Below, in pieces: positions 10,510 to 21,171 of a stretch of 64,000 bases of DNA. Numbering within the stretch: position 1 is the stretch's first letter; each line of letters starts with the position of its first letter. The DNA lies in the NCBI GenBank assembly GCA_026315105.1, contig CM048751.1, forward strand, positions 337,388,649-337,452,648, read 5' to 3'. The position numbers and the translations under genes are program-made. Under the pieces are notes generated by a model, which was not told where the DNA came from, did not search any database, and saw only the letters and a program-made list of their open reading frames with translations. This stretch comes from Locusta migratoria. Taxonomy: Eukaryota > Arthropoda > Insecta > Orthoptera > Acrididae.

Positions 10510-11765
10510 TGCAGTAGGATTTTGGAACATATACTTTGTTCGAATATTATGAACTACCTCGAAGAGAACGACCTATTAACCAGTAGTCAACACGGATTCA
10601 GAAAGTATCACTCTTGCGAAACACGGCTTGCCCTTTATTCACATGAAGTATTAAGTGCCATCGACAAGGGATCTCAAATCGATTCCATATTTCTGGATTC
10701 CAGGAAGGCTTTTGACACTGTACCCCACAAGCGGCTTCTTATGAAATTGCTTGCTTATGGAATATCTCCCCAATTGTGCGATTGGATTCACGATTTCGTA
10801 TCAGAAAGAACACAGTTCATTGTAATTGACGGTATGTCATCGAGTAAAACAGAAGTGATATCTTGTGTTCCACAGGGAAGCGTTATAGGTCCATTACTCT
10901 TCCTCGTGTTTATAAACGATTTAGGAGACAATCTGAATAGCTCCCTTAGACTGTTCGCAGATGATGGTGTCGTTTATCGGTTAGTGAACTCAATTGAGGA
11001 TCAAAAGCAACTGCAAAGCGATTTAGACATAATTTCTGCATGGTGCGAAAATTGGCAATTGACACTAAATAAAGAAAAGTGTGAAGTAATATACATGACC
11101 ACTAAAAGAAATCCGCTGAACTTTAATTACGTGATAAATCAGTTAAACGTTAAGATCATAGATTCTACCAAATACCTAGGAGTTACAATTACGAACAACT
11201 TTGACTGGAGAGAATACATAAAAAATATTGTGGGGAAGGCGAACCAAAGGTTACGTTTCATCGGCAGAACTCTTCGAAGATGCACCAGCTCCACCAAAGA
11301 GGCTGCCTACATCACACTTGTGCGTCCTCTCCTGGAGTACTGTTGCCCCTTGTGGGACCCTCACCACGTGGGACTGACGGAAGACATTGAGAAGGTTCAG
11401 AGAAGGGCAGCTCGATTTGTTCTATCACGTTACGGGGGGAAAGCGTCACGGAAATGTTGCAGGAATTGGGGTGGAAATCATTAAAGGAAAGACATTATTC
11501 ATTGTGGCGTAATCTGTTTGCGAAGTTTCAATCACCGACTTTTAGTTCTGAATGTGAAAATATTTTGTTAGCACCCACCTAATTAGGGAGACATGACCAT
11601 CCCAATAAAATAAGAGAAATGAGATCGGATACGGAACGATTTAGGTGCTCTTTCGTCCCGCGTGCTATTAGAGAATGGGACGGTAGAGAAAAGTTATGAA
11701 AGTGGTTAATGAACCCTCTGCCAGGCACTTTAATGGGATTTGCAGAGTATCGATGTAGATGCAGA
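10510..11765 (+). mobile_element. CR1/L2-like LINE, 5'-truncated, inserted in the piggyBac element
   Basis: Starts inside reverse transcriptase and runs to the family's 3' terminus (GTATCGATGTAGATG, near 11755). An open frame at 10522-11484 carries HGFRKYHSC, RKAFDTVPH (FD at 64-65), PQGSVIGPLLF and FADD (residues 145-148), then TKYLGVTI and a thumb region. The frame shifts near 11430 (after ARFVLSRY), after which pieces of the C-terminus follow in other frames. Clade assignment (CR1/L2/Rex1 group) is by motif. Confidence 0.8.
10522..11484 (+). pseudogene. Reverse transcriptase fragment of the CR1/L2-like LINE
   Basis: 320 codons without a stop, covering the fingers, palm and thumb. Catalytic aspartates are seen in the FADD box, and in a weakly altered A box (LDSRKAFD, where the sister copy at 21.2-23.7 kb has FDFKKAFD). 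There is no endonuclease because the copy is 5'-truncated. The last 15 codons are out of frame with the family. It carries no host role. Confidence 0.8.
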
Positions 11766-11994
11766 AGCCCCGCTTATACATTCACGGTGTATGGGTAAAC
11801 ATATTGAATTATACAAATAACTTAAAAAGGTATATTGTTCAAACTTAATAGTAGGAATGTCATGGTGTTAGTGAAAGACTACTGGAAAGCAGTTTGAAAT
11901 CAAACAAAAAACAAAAATTTTTTTAAAAATACAGATTTTTTAAATGAAGACGTACAAGGGCCTTGGATGCACTGTATATGTATCCTAGGGTTAA

Positions 11995-13130
11995 AGGTGG
12001 CCAAGATAGAGCAGTTAACAAAGGCTCTCCTATTATGTGTTTTCCTAAAATTTCTATAGGAGCTAAACCAGTACTCATATAAGGAAGATCATTTAACACC
12101 TCTTCAAATTCAGGTATCAATCGGAGCCCAACAGATATGTTAAGTAGCGTAACATACCAAACCCTTTCATGACTCTTTTACAGGATTTCTTTGAGGATGA
12201 TATTTGGAGATTAATACATGCTTCACTTTATAAATCCCTAACATATCTTATTGCTTATAAAAGCACTGCCATTATTTGATACCACACACTTTGGTATTCC
12301 CCAATTTACAAAATAATCAAGCTTCATGAGATGTTTAATACACTTGTGTATTCCAAAATCACCGTACCCTTCATAAATCACTAAATCATTGACGATTGTT
12401 TCAGGTATACATGTTTTCCTACTAGTGTGTTGTGATGCTGCTTTCCAGTACAATAGTCCATCAAAGTATAACCAGTTATCATTATATACTACATTTAAAT
12501 TATTATTATCCTTAAGATTTTGTATAATATTACTAAACATAGGGTCATTCTGTTGGTCAGTTATATAGTTATTACTATGTGCTTAACATTTGTATCATTT
12601 TTCTTACTCGAAAAAAAATAGACATGGAAAAAGGAACCTGGTTCTTCAGTTATCGTAGTTTTCTCCATACATACAGGGAATCTGGATAACACATCTGAAA
12701 CTATGTTCTGCAATCCCTTAATATATTGCACTTCATAATGAAACTCTTGTAAACACATTACCCATCTTAATAATCTTTGGTCCAGTAGCCTACAATTGGA
12801 CAGAAAAACTAAAGCCTGATTGTCAATAAATACAATAGTTTTTCTCCCAGCAACTAGTCCTCTAAATCGTTTAAACCCCCACACAAGAGCCAGAGCTTCC
12901 TTTTTGCGTTACATAATAATTTCATGTTTCTTAAGTATTTGACTGGCAAAAGCAATGGGGCAATGTGCTCGCTTATCATCCATTAAGTCCCCGTGGAAAA
13001 TAACACAAGATATTCCGTAATAAGAAGCAACTTTAGTGAAACACAACTTCCTTGTAAGCAGACCACATTCAAAATTCACTTCAACATGACCATCACTTCA
13101 GAAAAATCGTTTGCATATCTTGATTCAATA
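11995..13130 (-). pseudogene. Ty3/gypsy pol remnant: RNase H and integrase
   Basis: On the - strand from high to low coordinates: PIAFASQILKKHE and KKEALALVWGFKRF near 12900-12950, then a frame at 12561-12884 with FIDNQAL and SDVLSRFP (RNase H end). Next, at 12238-12540, come an integrase zinc-binding part (HTSRKTC...IVNDLV...H..IKHL) and the core motif VSNNGSAF. A third piece at 11923-12120 contains YMSTGLAPIEIL. The order RNase H then integrase fits Ty3/gypsy, not copia. All frames are broken. The piggyBac insertion at TTAA 11991 interrupts it and the C-terminus is found at 7481-7964. Confidence 0.75.
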
Positions 13131-13545
13131 TTTAGAAATTGTGGACACTATATTTTTAAACATTTTATTTAAATATATGTGATGTAAGTAATAACACATA
13201 ATTCAGTATTACAAATCAAAATTACAATGACACTTCATCTCAGTACCGATTCTGAAAACAGACTTAACATTTTTTAAATCTCTCTTACATTTGAATATAT
13301 TCATTGTTAATGTTTTTAAGAAAGTGCCAATCGCAGTCCGCAACACCAGGCAGTGTCTTAAAGTTCAGCGTGCCGACCTTCGCCTAATAAGCGATAGCGA
13401 CCAGCATTCTCTCGCTGAGGTCATTACACACGAAAGAAACAAAGGTGAATAAAATTCACACAAGTATATGTTCTGAAACATTAATAACATTCAAAACAAT
13501 ACATTGATCAATGAATAATTGTGAAATTGTGCTTTATGAGGAAAA
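13131..13545. other. Unassigned 415 bp between gypsy remnant and RTE continuation
   Basis: It may be the 5' end of the gypsy element or another insertion, but it does not resemble the putative LTR at 7142-7480. No coding signal. Confidence 0.4.
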
Positions 13546-13549
13546 CAGT

Positions 13550-13840
13550 GGACGGTTGAATACATGTCCCATTACACAAGGCCTAATAGAAATCCTTGGA
13601 TAACAGGAGATACTGAAATTCATTGACGAAAGGAGAAAATATAAAAATGCATCAAGTGAAGCAGGCAAAAAGAAGTCCAGATGTCTGAATAATGAGGTGA
13701 ACAGGAAGTGCAGACTGGCTAATCAGGAGTGGCTTGAGGAGAAATGAGAGACTGTAGAAGAATGTATAACTAGGGGAAAGATAGATACCGCCTACAGGAA
13801 AATAAGAGAGACACTTGGAGAGAAGTGGCAGGGACGTCCA
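13550..13840 (+). mobile_element. RTE-type LINE, linker between endonuclease and RT
   Basis: Short frames give NPWITGDTEI, NEVNRKCRLANQEWLEEK and IDTAYRKIRETLGEK, which match the basic linker that follows the RTE endonuclease. It is in the same orientation as 5795-7135 and begins where that copy stops, so it is probably the same insertion split by the gypsy block (inference). Confidence 0.6.
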
Positions 13841-14640
13841 CAAGGGTGAATGTCCACCTCCATCTCCTCGCTGCATAAATTGCATTGGTGACCATGCTGC
13901 TTCTACACGGGACTGCGGGTCATCCAGGAGATTCGCGTTAAGGAAAAGGTTTCAACCTCTGCAGCTCAGAAGTTACTAGCGAGTAGGAAGCCCGCTCTAC
14001 TCCCAGCAGGTACTTACAGCCAGGTCCTCACCTCCCCTCGACCAACTAAGGAGGTAGGCACTCGGACCTGCGATTTAACCTTCTGTGACACCGTTGTCAG
14101 GTCGGCTAGCCTGAAAATTGTTCGTTCCACCTCTCCAATCCATTCTGCCCGTTCTACAGTGCATTCGACAACCAGTTCCCACACATCCCGGGCACCTAAA
14201 TCCGCTGCCCGGAGTTCCAAAAGAGAACCCGTTTGTGAAGAGTTCCTCAAGACTCCGTCTTCTCAATCGTCAACAACTTCTTCTACTTGTCATGCCTCTA
14301 AGAAGGCTCACAAAAAGAACAGCCCCCCCTCCCCCCCCCCCCATTCCCCGCCGTAGCATGGTTCTTCGGTCACGCTATCCAACAGTTGCCGGCCTCGCCC
14401 GTCTTCTGTTTCACCATGACGCTCTGTCTGCCGGGCACCCGGCCTTTTACTGGTGGAGGAAGCTGCCCCTCCTGATCAACTCAGGAAGGTGGCAGACACG
14501 TCGGTCGAACCTATGGAACACGATCCTCTGCCCCTAGATAGCGATAGCAGTGCTCCCTCGAAGTCCGGTCCTCAGCAGCCGTCGATGTGACCCAGCTTGC
14601 TTGCTCCTTTTTATTTTATTTTCTTCTCTCATTTTTTATC

Positions 14641-17600
14641 ATGGCACTCCTTCAATGGAATATTCGTGGCATTCGTTCCAATCTGGAGGAATTAAAACTA
14701 CTCCTTCGATTGCACTGCCCGCTTCTAGTCTGTCTCCAAGAAACTAAGTTACGTCCATGTGATCAAGCAGGCTTCCCCCACTACACCTCTGTACGTTTCG
14801 ACCTGCCCCCTGTGGAAGGTATTCCAGCCCATTGAGGGGTTCTGATGCTTATTCGAGATGATGTGTATTACCATCCTATTTCATTGCATACTTACCTACA
14901 AGCAGTTGCCGTACACATCACTCTCTCCACCTTTTCTACTTCCCTCTGTAATGTCTATTCGCCATCGTCGTCTGCCCTTACTAGGGCAGATGTGATCCAC
15001 CTCGTTGACCAGCTCCCTTCACCTTTTTTGTTGGTAGGCGACTTCAATGCCCACCCACCCCCTATGGGGTTCTCCAGCATCTTGCCCCCAGAGGTTCCTT
15101 TCTAGCAGACTTCTTCAACCATCTTAATCTTGAAACTTCCTGGCAGTTTCATTCTGGCATCTTAATCTTGTCTGCCTCAACACCGGTGCACCGACCTTCC
15201 TTTCTGACACAACACATACTTACTCCCACTTAGACCTTGCAATATGCAGTCCTCAGCTTGCGCGTCGGATTGAGTGGTATGCACTTTCTGACACGTACTC
15301 GAGTGATCATTTTCCTTGTATCATCCACTTCCTGCATCATTCCCCATATCCTCGTCCTACCAGTTGGAACATCTCTAAAGCCGACTGGGGGCTTTATTCT
15401 TCCATGGCTGTTTTTCACGACCAGACTTTTCCCAGCTGTGATAGTCAGATTGAATACCTCACAGAGGTTATTCTCAGTGCTGCCGAACATTCCATACCTT
15501 GTACATCCTCTTCTCCACATTGTGTCCCGGTCCCTTGGTGGACTGCAACCTACCGTGGCACTCTTAGAGCCCAGCGACGTGCTTTACACACCTTCCACCG
15601 CCATCCAACGTTGAAGAATTGTATAAATTATAAACGACTGAGAGCGCAATGTTGTCGTGTTATAAACAACAGCAAGAAAGCTTGCTGGACTGCTTTTACC
15701 AGTTCTTTTAACCGCTTTACTCCCTCCACGATTGTTTGGGGTGGCCTACGCCGTTTATCCAGCATCAAGGTCCACTCCCAGATTTCTGGCCTGACCATCA
15801 AGAACGCAGTTCTTGTGGACCCCGCTGATGTTTCCAACGCTTTGGGCCGCTCCTTTGCAGAGGTTTCGAGCTCTGCCCATTACCACCCTGCCTTCCTTCC
15901 TAGCAAACAGGTAGAGTAGGCATGGCCACCCTCTTTCCACTCTTTCAACCGTGAAAGTTATAATGTCTCTTTCACCATGCAGCTGCTAGACCATGCTCTC
16001 GCCCTGTTCCGATCTTCTGCTCCTGGGCCCGATTCCATCCATATTGAGATGCTGAAGAACCTTTCTCCTGCGGGCAAGTGTTTCCTACTTAGTACCTATA
16101 ATTGTATATGTACTGAAGGTCAGGTTCCCACAGGTTGGCGTGAAGCCATTGTTGTCCCCCTCCCCAAACCAGGGAAGGACAAACATCTTCCATCCAGTTA
16201 TTGCCCCATTTCTTTAATGAGCTGCGTCTGTAAGGTGATGGAACGCATGGTTAACGCTTGGTTGGTCTGGCTCCTCAAATCTCGACGCCTCCTGACTAAT
16301 GTCCAATGCGGTTTATGTCAACACCGCTCTCCTGCTGATTACCTCGTTACCTTGTTGACCTTTATTATGAATAACTTTCTAAGGAAGCATCAAACAGTAG
16401 CAGTGTTCTTCGACTTTGAGAAGGCTTTCAATAGCTGTTGGAGAGCGGGCATTCTCTGCACATTGCACACATGGGGCCTTTCTGGCCACCTCCCTCTCTT
16501 TATTAAAGTGTTTTTGGCGGATCGCAAGTTCCGGGTACGGGTGGGCTCTGTTTTGTCAGATACCTTTCGCCAGGAGAATGGGGTACCGCAGGGCTCTGTC
16601 TTGAGTGTGTCTCTGTTTGCCATTGAAATTAATCTGATCATAGATTGCCTTTCAGCCGACGTTTCCGGATCCCTTTTTGTAGATGATTTCGCAATTTATT
16701 GCAGCGCCCAGCCGACTTGTCTCTTGGAGCGTTGTCTTCAACGCTGTTTTGACCGCCTATATTCCTGGAGCATTGTGAACGGCTTCAGATTCTCCACTGA
16801 GAAAACAGTGTGTGTAAACTTCTGGAGATACAAGGAATTTCTTCTGCCATCCCTACGTCTCGGCCCCGTTCCTCTCCCATTCGTGGAGACAACAAAATTC
16901 TTGGGGCTAATGTTGGATCGGAAACTTTGCTGGTCCCCACACGTGTCCTACCCGGCTGCCCGTTGTGCCCAATCCCTTACTGTTCTTCGTGTCCTCAGTG
17001 GCACATCTTGGGGAGCGGATCGTACTGTCCTGCTTTACCTTTACCAGGCCATTGTCCCGTTGAAGCTCGACTACGGAAGCCTTGTATACTCTTCTGCACG
17101 GCCGTTGCTTCTCCGCCATCTCAATTCTATTCACCATCGGGGATTACGCCTGGCGACCGGTGCATTTTATACCAGCCCTGTTGAAAGCCTTTATGCCGAA
17201 GCTGCTCTATTACCCTTGACCACTCGGCATGAGATACTCTTGTGTCGGTGCGAATGCCGCCTGCGGTCGATGCCCAACCATCCATCTTACTCATTATTTT
17301 TTGTCGACTCACTCGATCGCCAATACCATTTGTCTGCGATAGCCTTGCTTCGACCTGGAGTTCGGTTTTGCCACCCTGCTTCAGCGGCTCGATTTTACCC
17401 TTCCCTCCATCTTTAGGTTGAGCGAGAGCCCATTGCCACCGTGGCATCAGGCCCAGGTTCACACCCACCGCTCGAGGCTTGTCGAACTCCGTTCGCGGCT
17501 CAATAATGCCATATTTATCTACACTGATGGTTCCAAGAGCACTGATGGTGTCAGATCTGCCTTCGTCATAGGGGACAACCTGTTCCAATACAAGCTCCCT

Positions 17601-18310
17601 GACCGGTGCTCGAATTTCACGGCTGAGGTTTTTGCCCTCCACCAGACTGTTTTATACATCCACTGCCGCCATCCTTTTTATGCCATCTGTTCTGACTACC
17701 TTAGTGCCCTGCAGAGTCTTAAGGACCCTTTCTCGGCCCGTCCCTCGTGTATCGAATCCAGCACACCCTCTAGTTGCTAGCAGATAACAGCTGTCATGTT
17801 TCTTTCTGTGGTTCCCTGGCCACGTGGGTGTGCCCAGGAATGAGACCGTCGACGTAGCAGCCAAGGCAGCAGCTCTTTTGCCTCACATGGCTACTTTTTG
17901 CGTCCCATCAGACGATGTTCAATGGGCTCTCTGCTGGAGTATTGCGTCGTCCTGGCACAGTACATTGTTCTCACTCAACGACAATAAACAGAACCGTAAA
18001 ACTGATCCCGACTGCTTGGAGGACCTCCTCACGCCCCTCTCGGCGAGAGGTGGTCATCCTGGCCCAGTTGCGGATCGGTCACTGCCAATTCAGCTACTGC
18101 CATTTGCTAACCGCCGATCCTGCACCGCTGTGCTCCTCCGGTGAATTGCTGACAATGCGACATGTTTTACTGTCTTGTGTTAATTTTAATCATCTCCGTG
18201 TAGCCCTTCACTTCCCGTCTACTCTGGAGGAACTTTTAGCTGATGACACACAAGCAGCTGCTGGAGTTTTGCGTTTTATCAACATAGCTAATTTATCAAA
18301 GGATATTTAA
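14641..18310 (+). pseudogene. ORF2 of the I-clade-like LINE
   Basis: Endonuclease (14641-15400): LLQWNIRGIRSN, CLQETKL, LLVGDFNAHPP, then YSSDHFPC near 15300. RT (15977-17416, 479 open codons): SAPGPDSIHIEML, GWREAIVVPLPKPGKD, FFDFEKAF, GVPQGSVLS, and FVDDFAIY (residues 234-241) in place of the usual F/YADD. RNase H (17500-17870): IYTDGSKS, AEVFAL, and GHVGVPRNETVDVAAKAA. A C-terminal CCHC-like end (CSSGELLTMRHVLLSC) follows. Stops at about 14833, 15105, 15919 and 17416, plus a 38-bp net insertion at 15133-15170, break it. Confidence 0.8.
15133..15157 (+). mobile_element. 25-bp transposon remnant between 13-bp direct repeats
   Basis: AAACTTCCTGGCAG joined to TTTCATTCTGG, flanked by CATCTTAATCTTG at 15120-15132 and exactly again at 15158-15170. 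The two parts match what I remember as the opposite ends of a common arthropod tRNA-containing repeat. The interior seems deleted. Removing insert plus one repeat restores the LINE frame here. Confidence 0.6.
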
Positions 18311-18477
18311 CCCTTCTATTTGTTTCTTTTTATCCTTCTGTTTTAGCTTTCTCTTGATACTCTCCTTTCTGGCAGGTATAACTTTTTTCGAGATCTAGCG
18401 AATCTTTGTTCTGATCTGGGCGCTAATGACCTGAGAAATTGTGCACCCTAAAACCACAAAAAAAAAAAAGCGTGGGA

Positions 18478-18895
18478 TTCGTAACAAGCAGGGTTGATAG
18501 AGTAAGTAGAGAAGATCCAGCGGAGAGCAGCGTGCTTTTGTTACAGAATCATTTGGTAATTGTGAATGCATTACAGAGATGATCAATAAACTCCAGTGGA
18601 AGGCTCTGCAGGAGAGATGCTTTGTCAATTGGTATGAGCTTTTGTCGAAGTTTAGAGAACATACCTTTACTGAGGAGTCTAGCAGTATATTGCTCCCTCC
18701 TATGTATATCTCCTGAAGAGATCATGAGGATAAAATCGGGAAGATTAAAGCCCACACAGAGGCATACCAACAATCTTTCTTTCCGCAAACAATATGTGAC
18801 TGGAATAGCACGGAGAACCGATAGAGGTTCTCAAGGTACCCTCCGCCACAGACCATCGGGTGGCTTGCGGAGTATGGAAGTAGATGTAGAACCAG
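18478..18895 (+). mobile_element. CR1/L2-like LINE, 3' end fragment
   Basis: Encodes LLPPMYIS near 18690 and ends in a GGAAGTAGATGTAGA terminus, as in the copies ending at 11765 (+) and 21172 (-). Frames are broken. Confidence 0.65.
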
Positions 18896-18904
18896 ACAGC
18901 AATT

Positions 18905-19822
18905 ATTATAGTTGAAGGGCATGAAAGGGTCGAAGTGGTTTTGGAGGGAGTAAGACCAGGTTGTAGCCTTTCCCCACTGTTGTTCAATCTGTACATTGAG
19001 CAAGCTGTGAAGGAATGCAAGGAGAAGTTTATTGAAGGAATTAAAGTCCAGGGACTGGGAATAAAAACCTTGTGGTTTGCTGATGACATAGTAATTCTGT
19101 CAGAGACAGCAGAGGACCTTGCATAGCAATTAAATGGAATGGACAGTGTCTCGAAAGGAAGATGTAAGACCAACATTAACAAAAGTACAGGAATGTAATG
19201 TCAGAAAATCAGGCGATGCTGAAGGAATTAGTTTAGGTTATGAGACGATAAAGGTAGTAGATGAGTTTTGTTATTTGTATAGCAAGATAACATCTGATGA
19301 CCAAAGTAAAGGAGAAAAGTGTTTCTAAAGAAGCAAAATTTGTTGACATCCAATATTAGTTTAAATGCTTGGAAGTCCTTTCTGACAGCATTTCTCTGGA
19401 GTGTAGCTTTGTATGGGAGTGAAACGTGGACGATAAGGAGTTCAGACAAAAAGATGATAGAAGCTGTTGAAATGTGGTGATATAGACGAATGATGATTAG
19501 ATGGGTAGATCACGTAACTAATGAGATGGTGCTCAACAGAATTAGAGAGAAAAGAAGTTTCTGGCATATCCTGACAAAGAGAAGTGGTAGGTTGGTGGGA
19601 CACATTCTAAGCCTTGATGAAATCGTCAGCTTAGCATTAGAAGTAAGTGTGTGGGGGTAAAAATTGTACAGGCAGACAGACGAATACAGTAACCAGATGA
19701 AAAAGAATGTAGGTTGCCATTCGTTTTCTCAGATGAAGAGGCTTCCACAGGACAAGGTAGCATGGAGAGCTGAATAAAACCAGTCTGTGGACTGAAGATG
19801 ACGAAGACGACAACAGCAGCAG
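18905..19822 (+). mobile_element. RTE-type LINE, 3' half: RT palm to 3' end (broken)
   Basis: GVRPGCSLSPLLFNLYIEQA and LWFADDIVILSETAEDLA (18935-19126) are the RTE RT motifs B' and C. Then CNVRKSGDAEGI and EFCYL (19190-19270), a decayed C-terminus, and the terminal block AAACCAGTCTGTGGACTGAAG with a degraded trinucleotide tail. Catalytic FADD is intact. It may be the rest of the split RTE copy, but RT motifs between 13840 and 18905 are missing, so identity is unproven. Confidence 0.75.
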
Positions 19823-20100
19823 TAGTAACATAGTACTGAATGTAGCTAAGTAGGTTATTTGCAACTAATAATAATGGCTTGACATTTAAATTGATTATAA
19901 TTTCAATGTTTTGTAGTTTATGGATATTTAGTTTTGTGGGACTCGCATATACATGTAGAATACTCAATCCTTATGATACCAATATTTTATATGATGTGAC
20001 TTCAATTTTTGTGTGTTAACTAGACTGTTTCAGCTATTTGTCCCCACCCTGAAACCAAATATCACATTTTCAGAAGGTATAGAGCACTAAATATACATTC

Positions 20101-20352
20101 AGTATAGTAATAAGGACTGTTTACAACTCACCGCAAAGACATGATGTCGAGTTTTGACAAGCACATAAAAAAGACACACTAATACAACACTTGGCTATGG
20201 CCATGACTGTGGTTGTGTGAATGTTCTGTTTTCTGAAAGAGGTCGTGGCTGATACCGTAGCTGAAATGTTGTATATTTGTCTTTTTTATGTGCCTGTCGC
20301 AACTTGTCATTACCTCTTTGCAGTGAGTTAAGCTGTCCTTGTTACTATATTG
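20101..20352. mobile_element. Foldback MITE, GTAAACTGTCCTTA family
   Basis: Left end AGTATAGTAATAAGGACTGT and right end GCTGTCCTTGTTACTATATTG are complementary. Inner arms (CACATAAAAAAGACACAC and GTCTTTTTTATGTGCC) also pair. No coding capacity. Same family as 3962 and 40739. Confidence 0.75.
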
Positions 20353-21171
20353 TTAATTCTATCCTGGACTTTCCAGTATTGAATTTACATTCATTATTTT
20401 AAGAGTGCCTGGTTACTATATTTGACAGACTTGGCACGCATAAAGCTCACAACCTGTTGTTCAATGATTCACCTAAAAAATTAGGATCACATAAGACTCG
20501 ACTGTTACAGCTCACTCTCATGTTAACGTACAGCTATGTGTGAACAAGCAGTTAAGACAAATTTTTTGTTGCACATAAAAAAGAAAAAAATTAAAAGTTG
20601 AACTGATTGTTGTTTGTTCTTAAATTAAATTACTATCTTGTAGGTACATACTTAAATATCGTGTTCCTGACAAAACTGAGAAGATGTGTAGTTTAGCACC
20701 ATAATGGTTGCCTTTCATATTGTCATAGTAGACCACTTACTGAGATTGTGAGGCCTTGGTATTCACTGTTTTGCAAAAGAGGAACTCTAGCAGAATTCAA
20801 TGCACTTCCAGTTCAAAACACCCCCACCTAAAACTTCCAAATTTAAATTTTCTCCATTTATATAAAATTTTGAATTTTAAGTTCCTGATGTACATGTGTG
20901 TTTGTTCTAAAACATTGGGCTACTACATTGCATCTTATACAGACCTTTTTGCCACCCACAATGGGCACGAAATCAGAGAATCTAGTGCACTGATTCATCA
21001 TTCCAGTCGTGCATTTTTAATTTACAAATGTCCTCTTATGCAACTATCTTTCCAAATTGCCCTTCACCAGGTGATGCAAAATAATAGTAATCGAAAAATC
21101 TGTTAAAGTTTCAATAATTGTTAGCATAAAATACAGCTGTCTCTGATGAAATAGTTAACATCTACATATAC
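20353..21171. other. Intronic, nothing recognised
   Basis: AT-rich. One 116-codon open frame (20756-21106) has no motif, no homology I know and no splice context. Confidence 0.5.

Larger units (their letters stand above)
7969..11990 (-). mobile_element. piggyBac-type DNA transposon, both ends present, TTAA target duplication
   Basis: The left end CCCTAGGATGCAT (7969) and the right end (complement of CCCTAGGATACAT, ending 11990) form 13-bp terminal inverted repeats with one mismatch. TTAA flanks both (7965-7968 and 11991-11994), the piggyBac target signature. A subterminal perfect palindrome lies at 8010-8030. Without the inserted LINE (about 10510-11765) the element is about 2.75 kb, normal for piggyBac. 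It sits inside gypsy integrase sequence. Confidence 0.9.
13850..18475 (+). mobile_element. I-clade-like LINE (endonuclease, RT, RNase H), 5'-truncated in gag
   Basis: Begins in the end of ORF1 with a CCHC-like knuckle (CINCIGDHAASTRDC, near 13880), then ORF2 from about 14640 to 18310. It ends in GACCTGAGAAATTGTGCACC and a poly(A) of 12 (to 18471). RNase H downstream of RT places it in the I group. Between 14250 and 14640 the ORF1/ORF2 spacer is proline/serine-rich and decayed. Confidence 0.8.

Noticed and set aside
10522..11484. A 320-codon intact frame that could be taken for a host gene
   Set aside because: It is a LINE reverse transcriptase fragment without a start context, inside a piggyBac element.
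20756..21106. 116-codon open frame on the + strand
   Set aside because: No motif, no family wording, low-complexity composition and no splice sites that fit a gene model.
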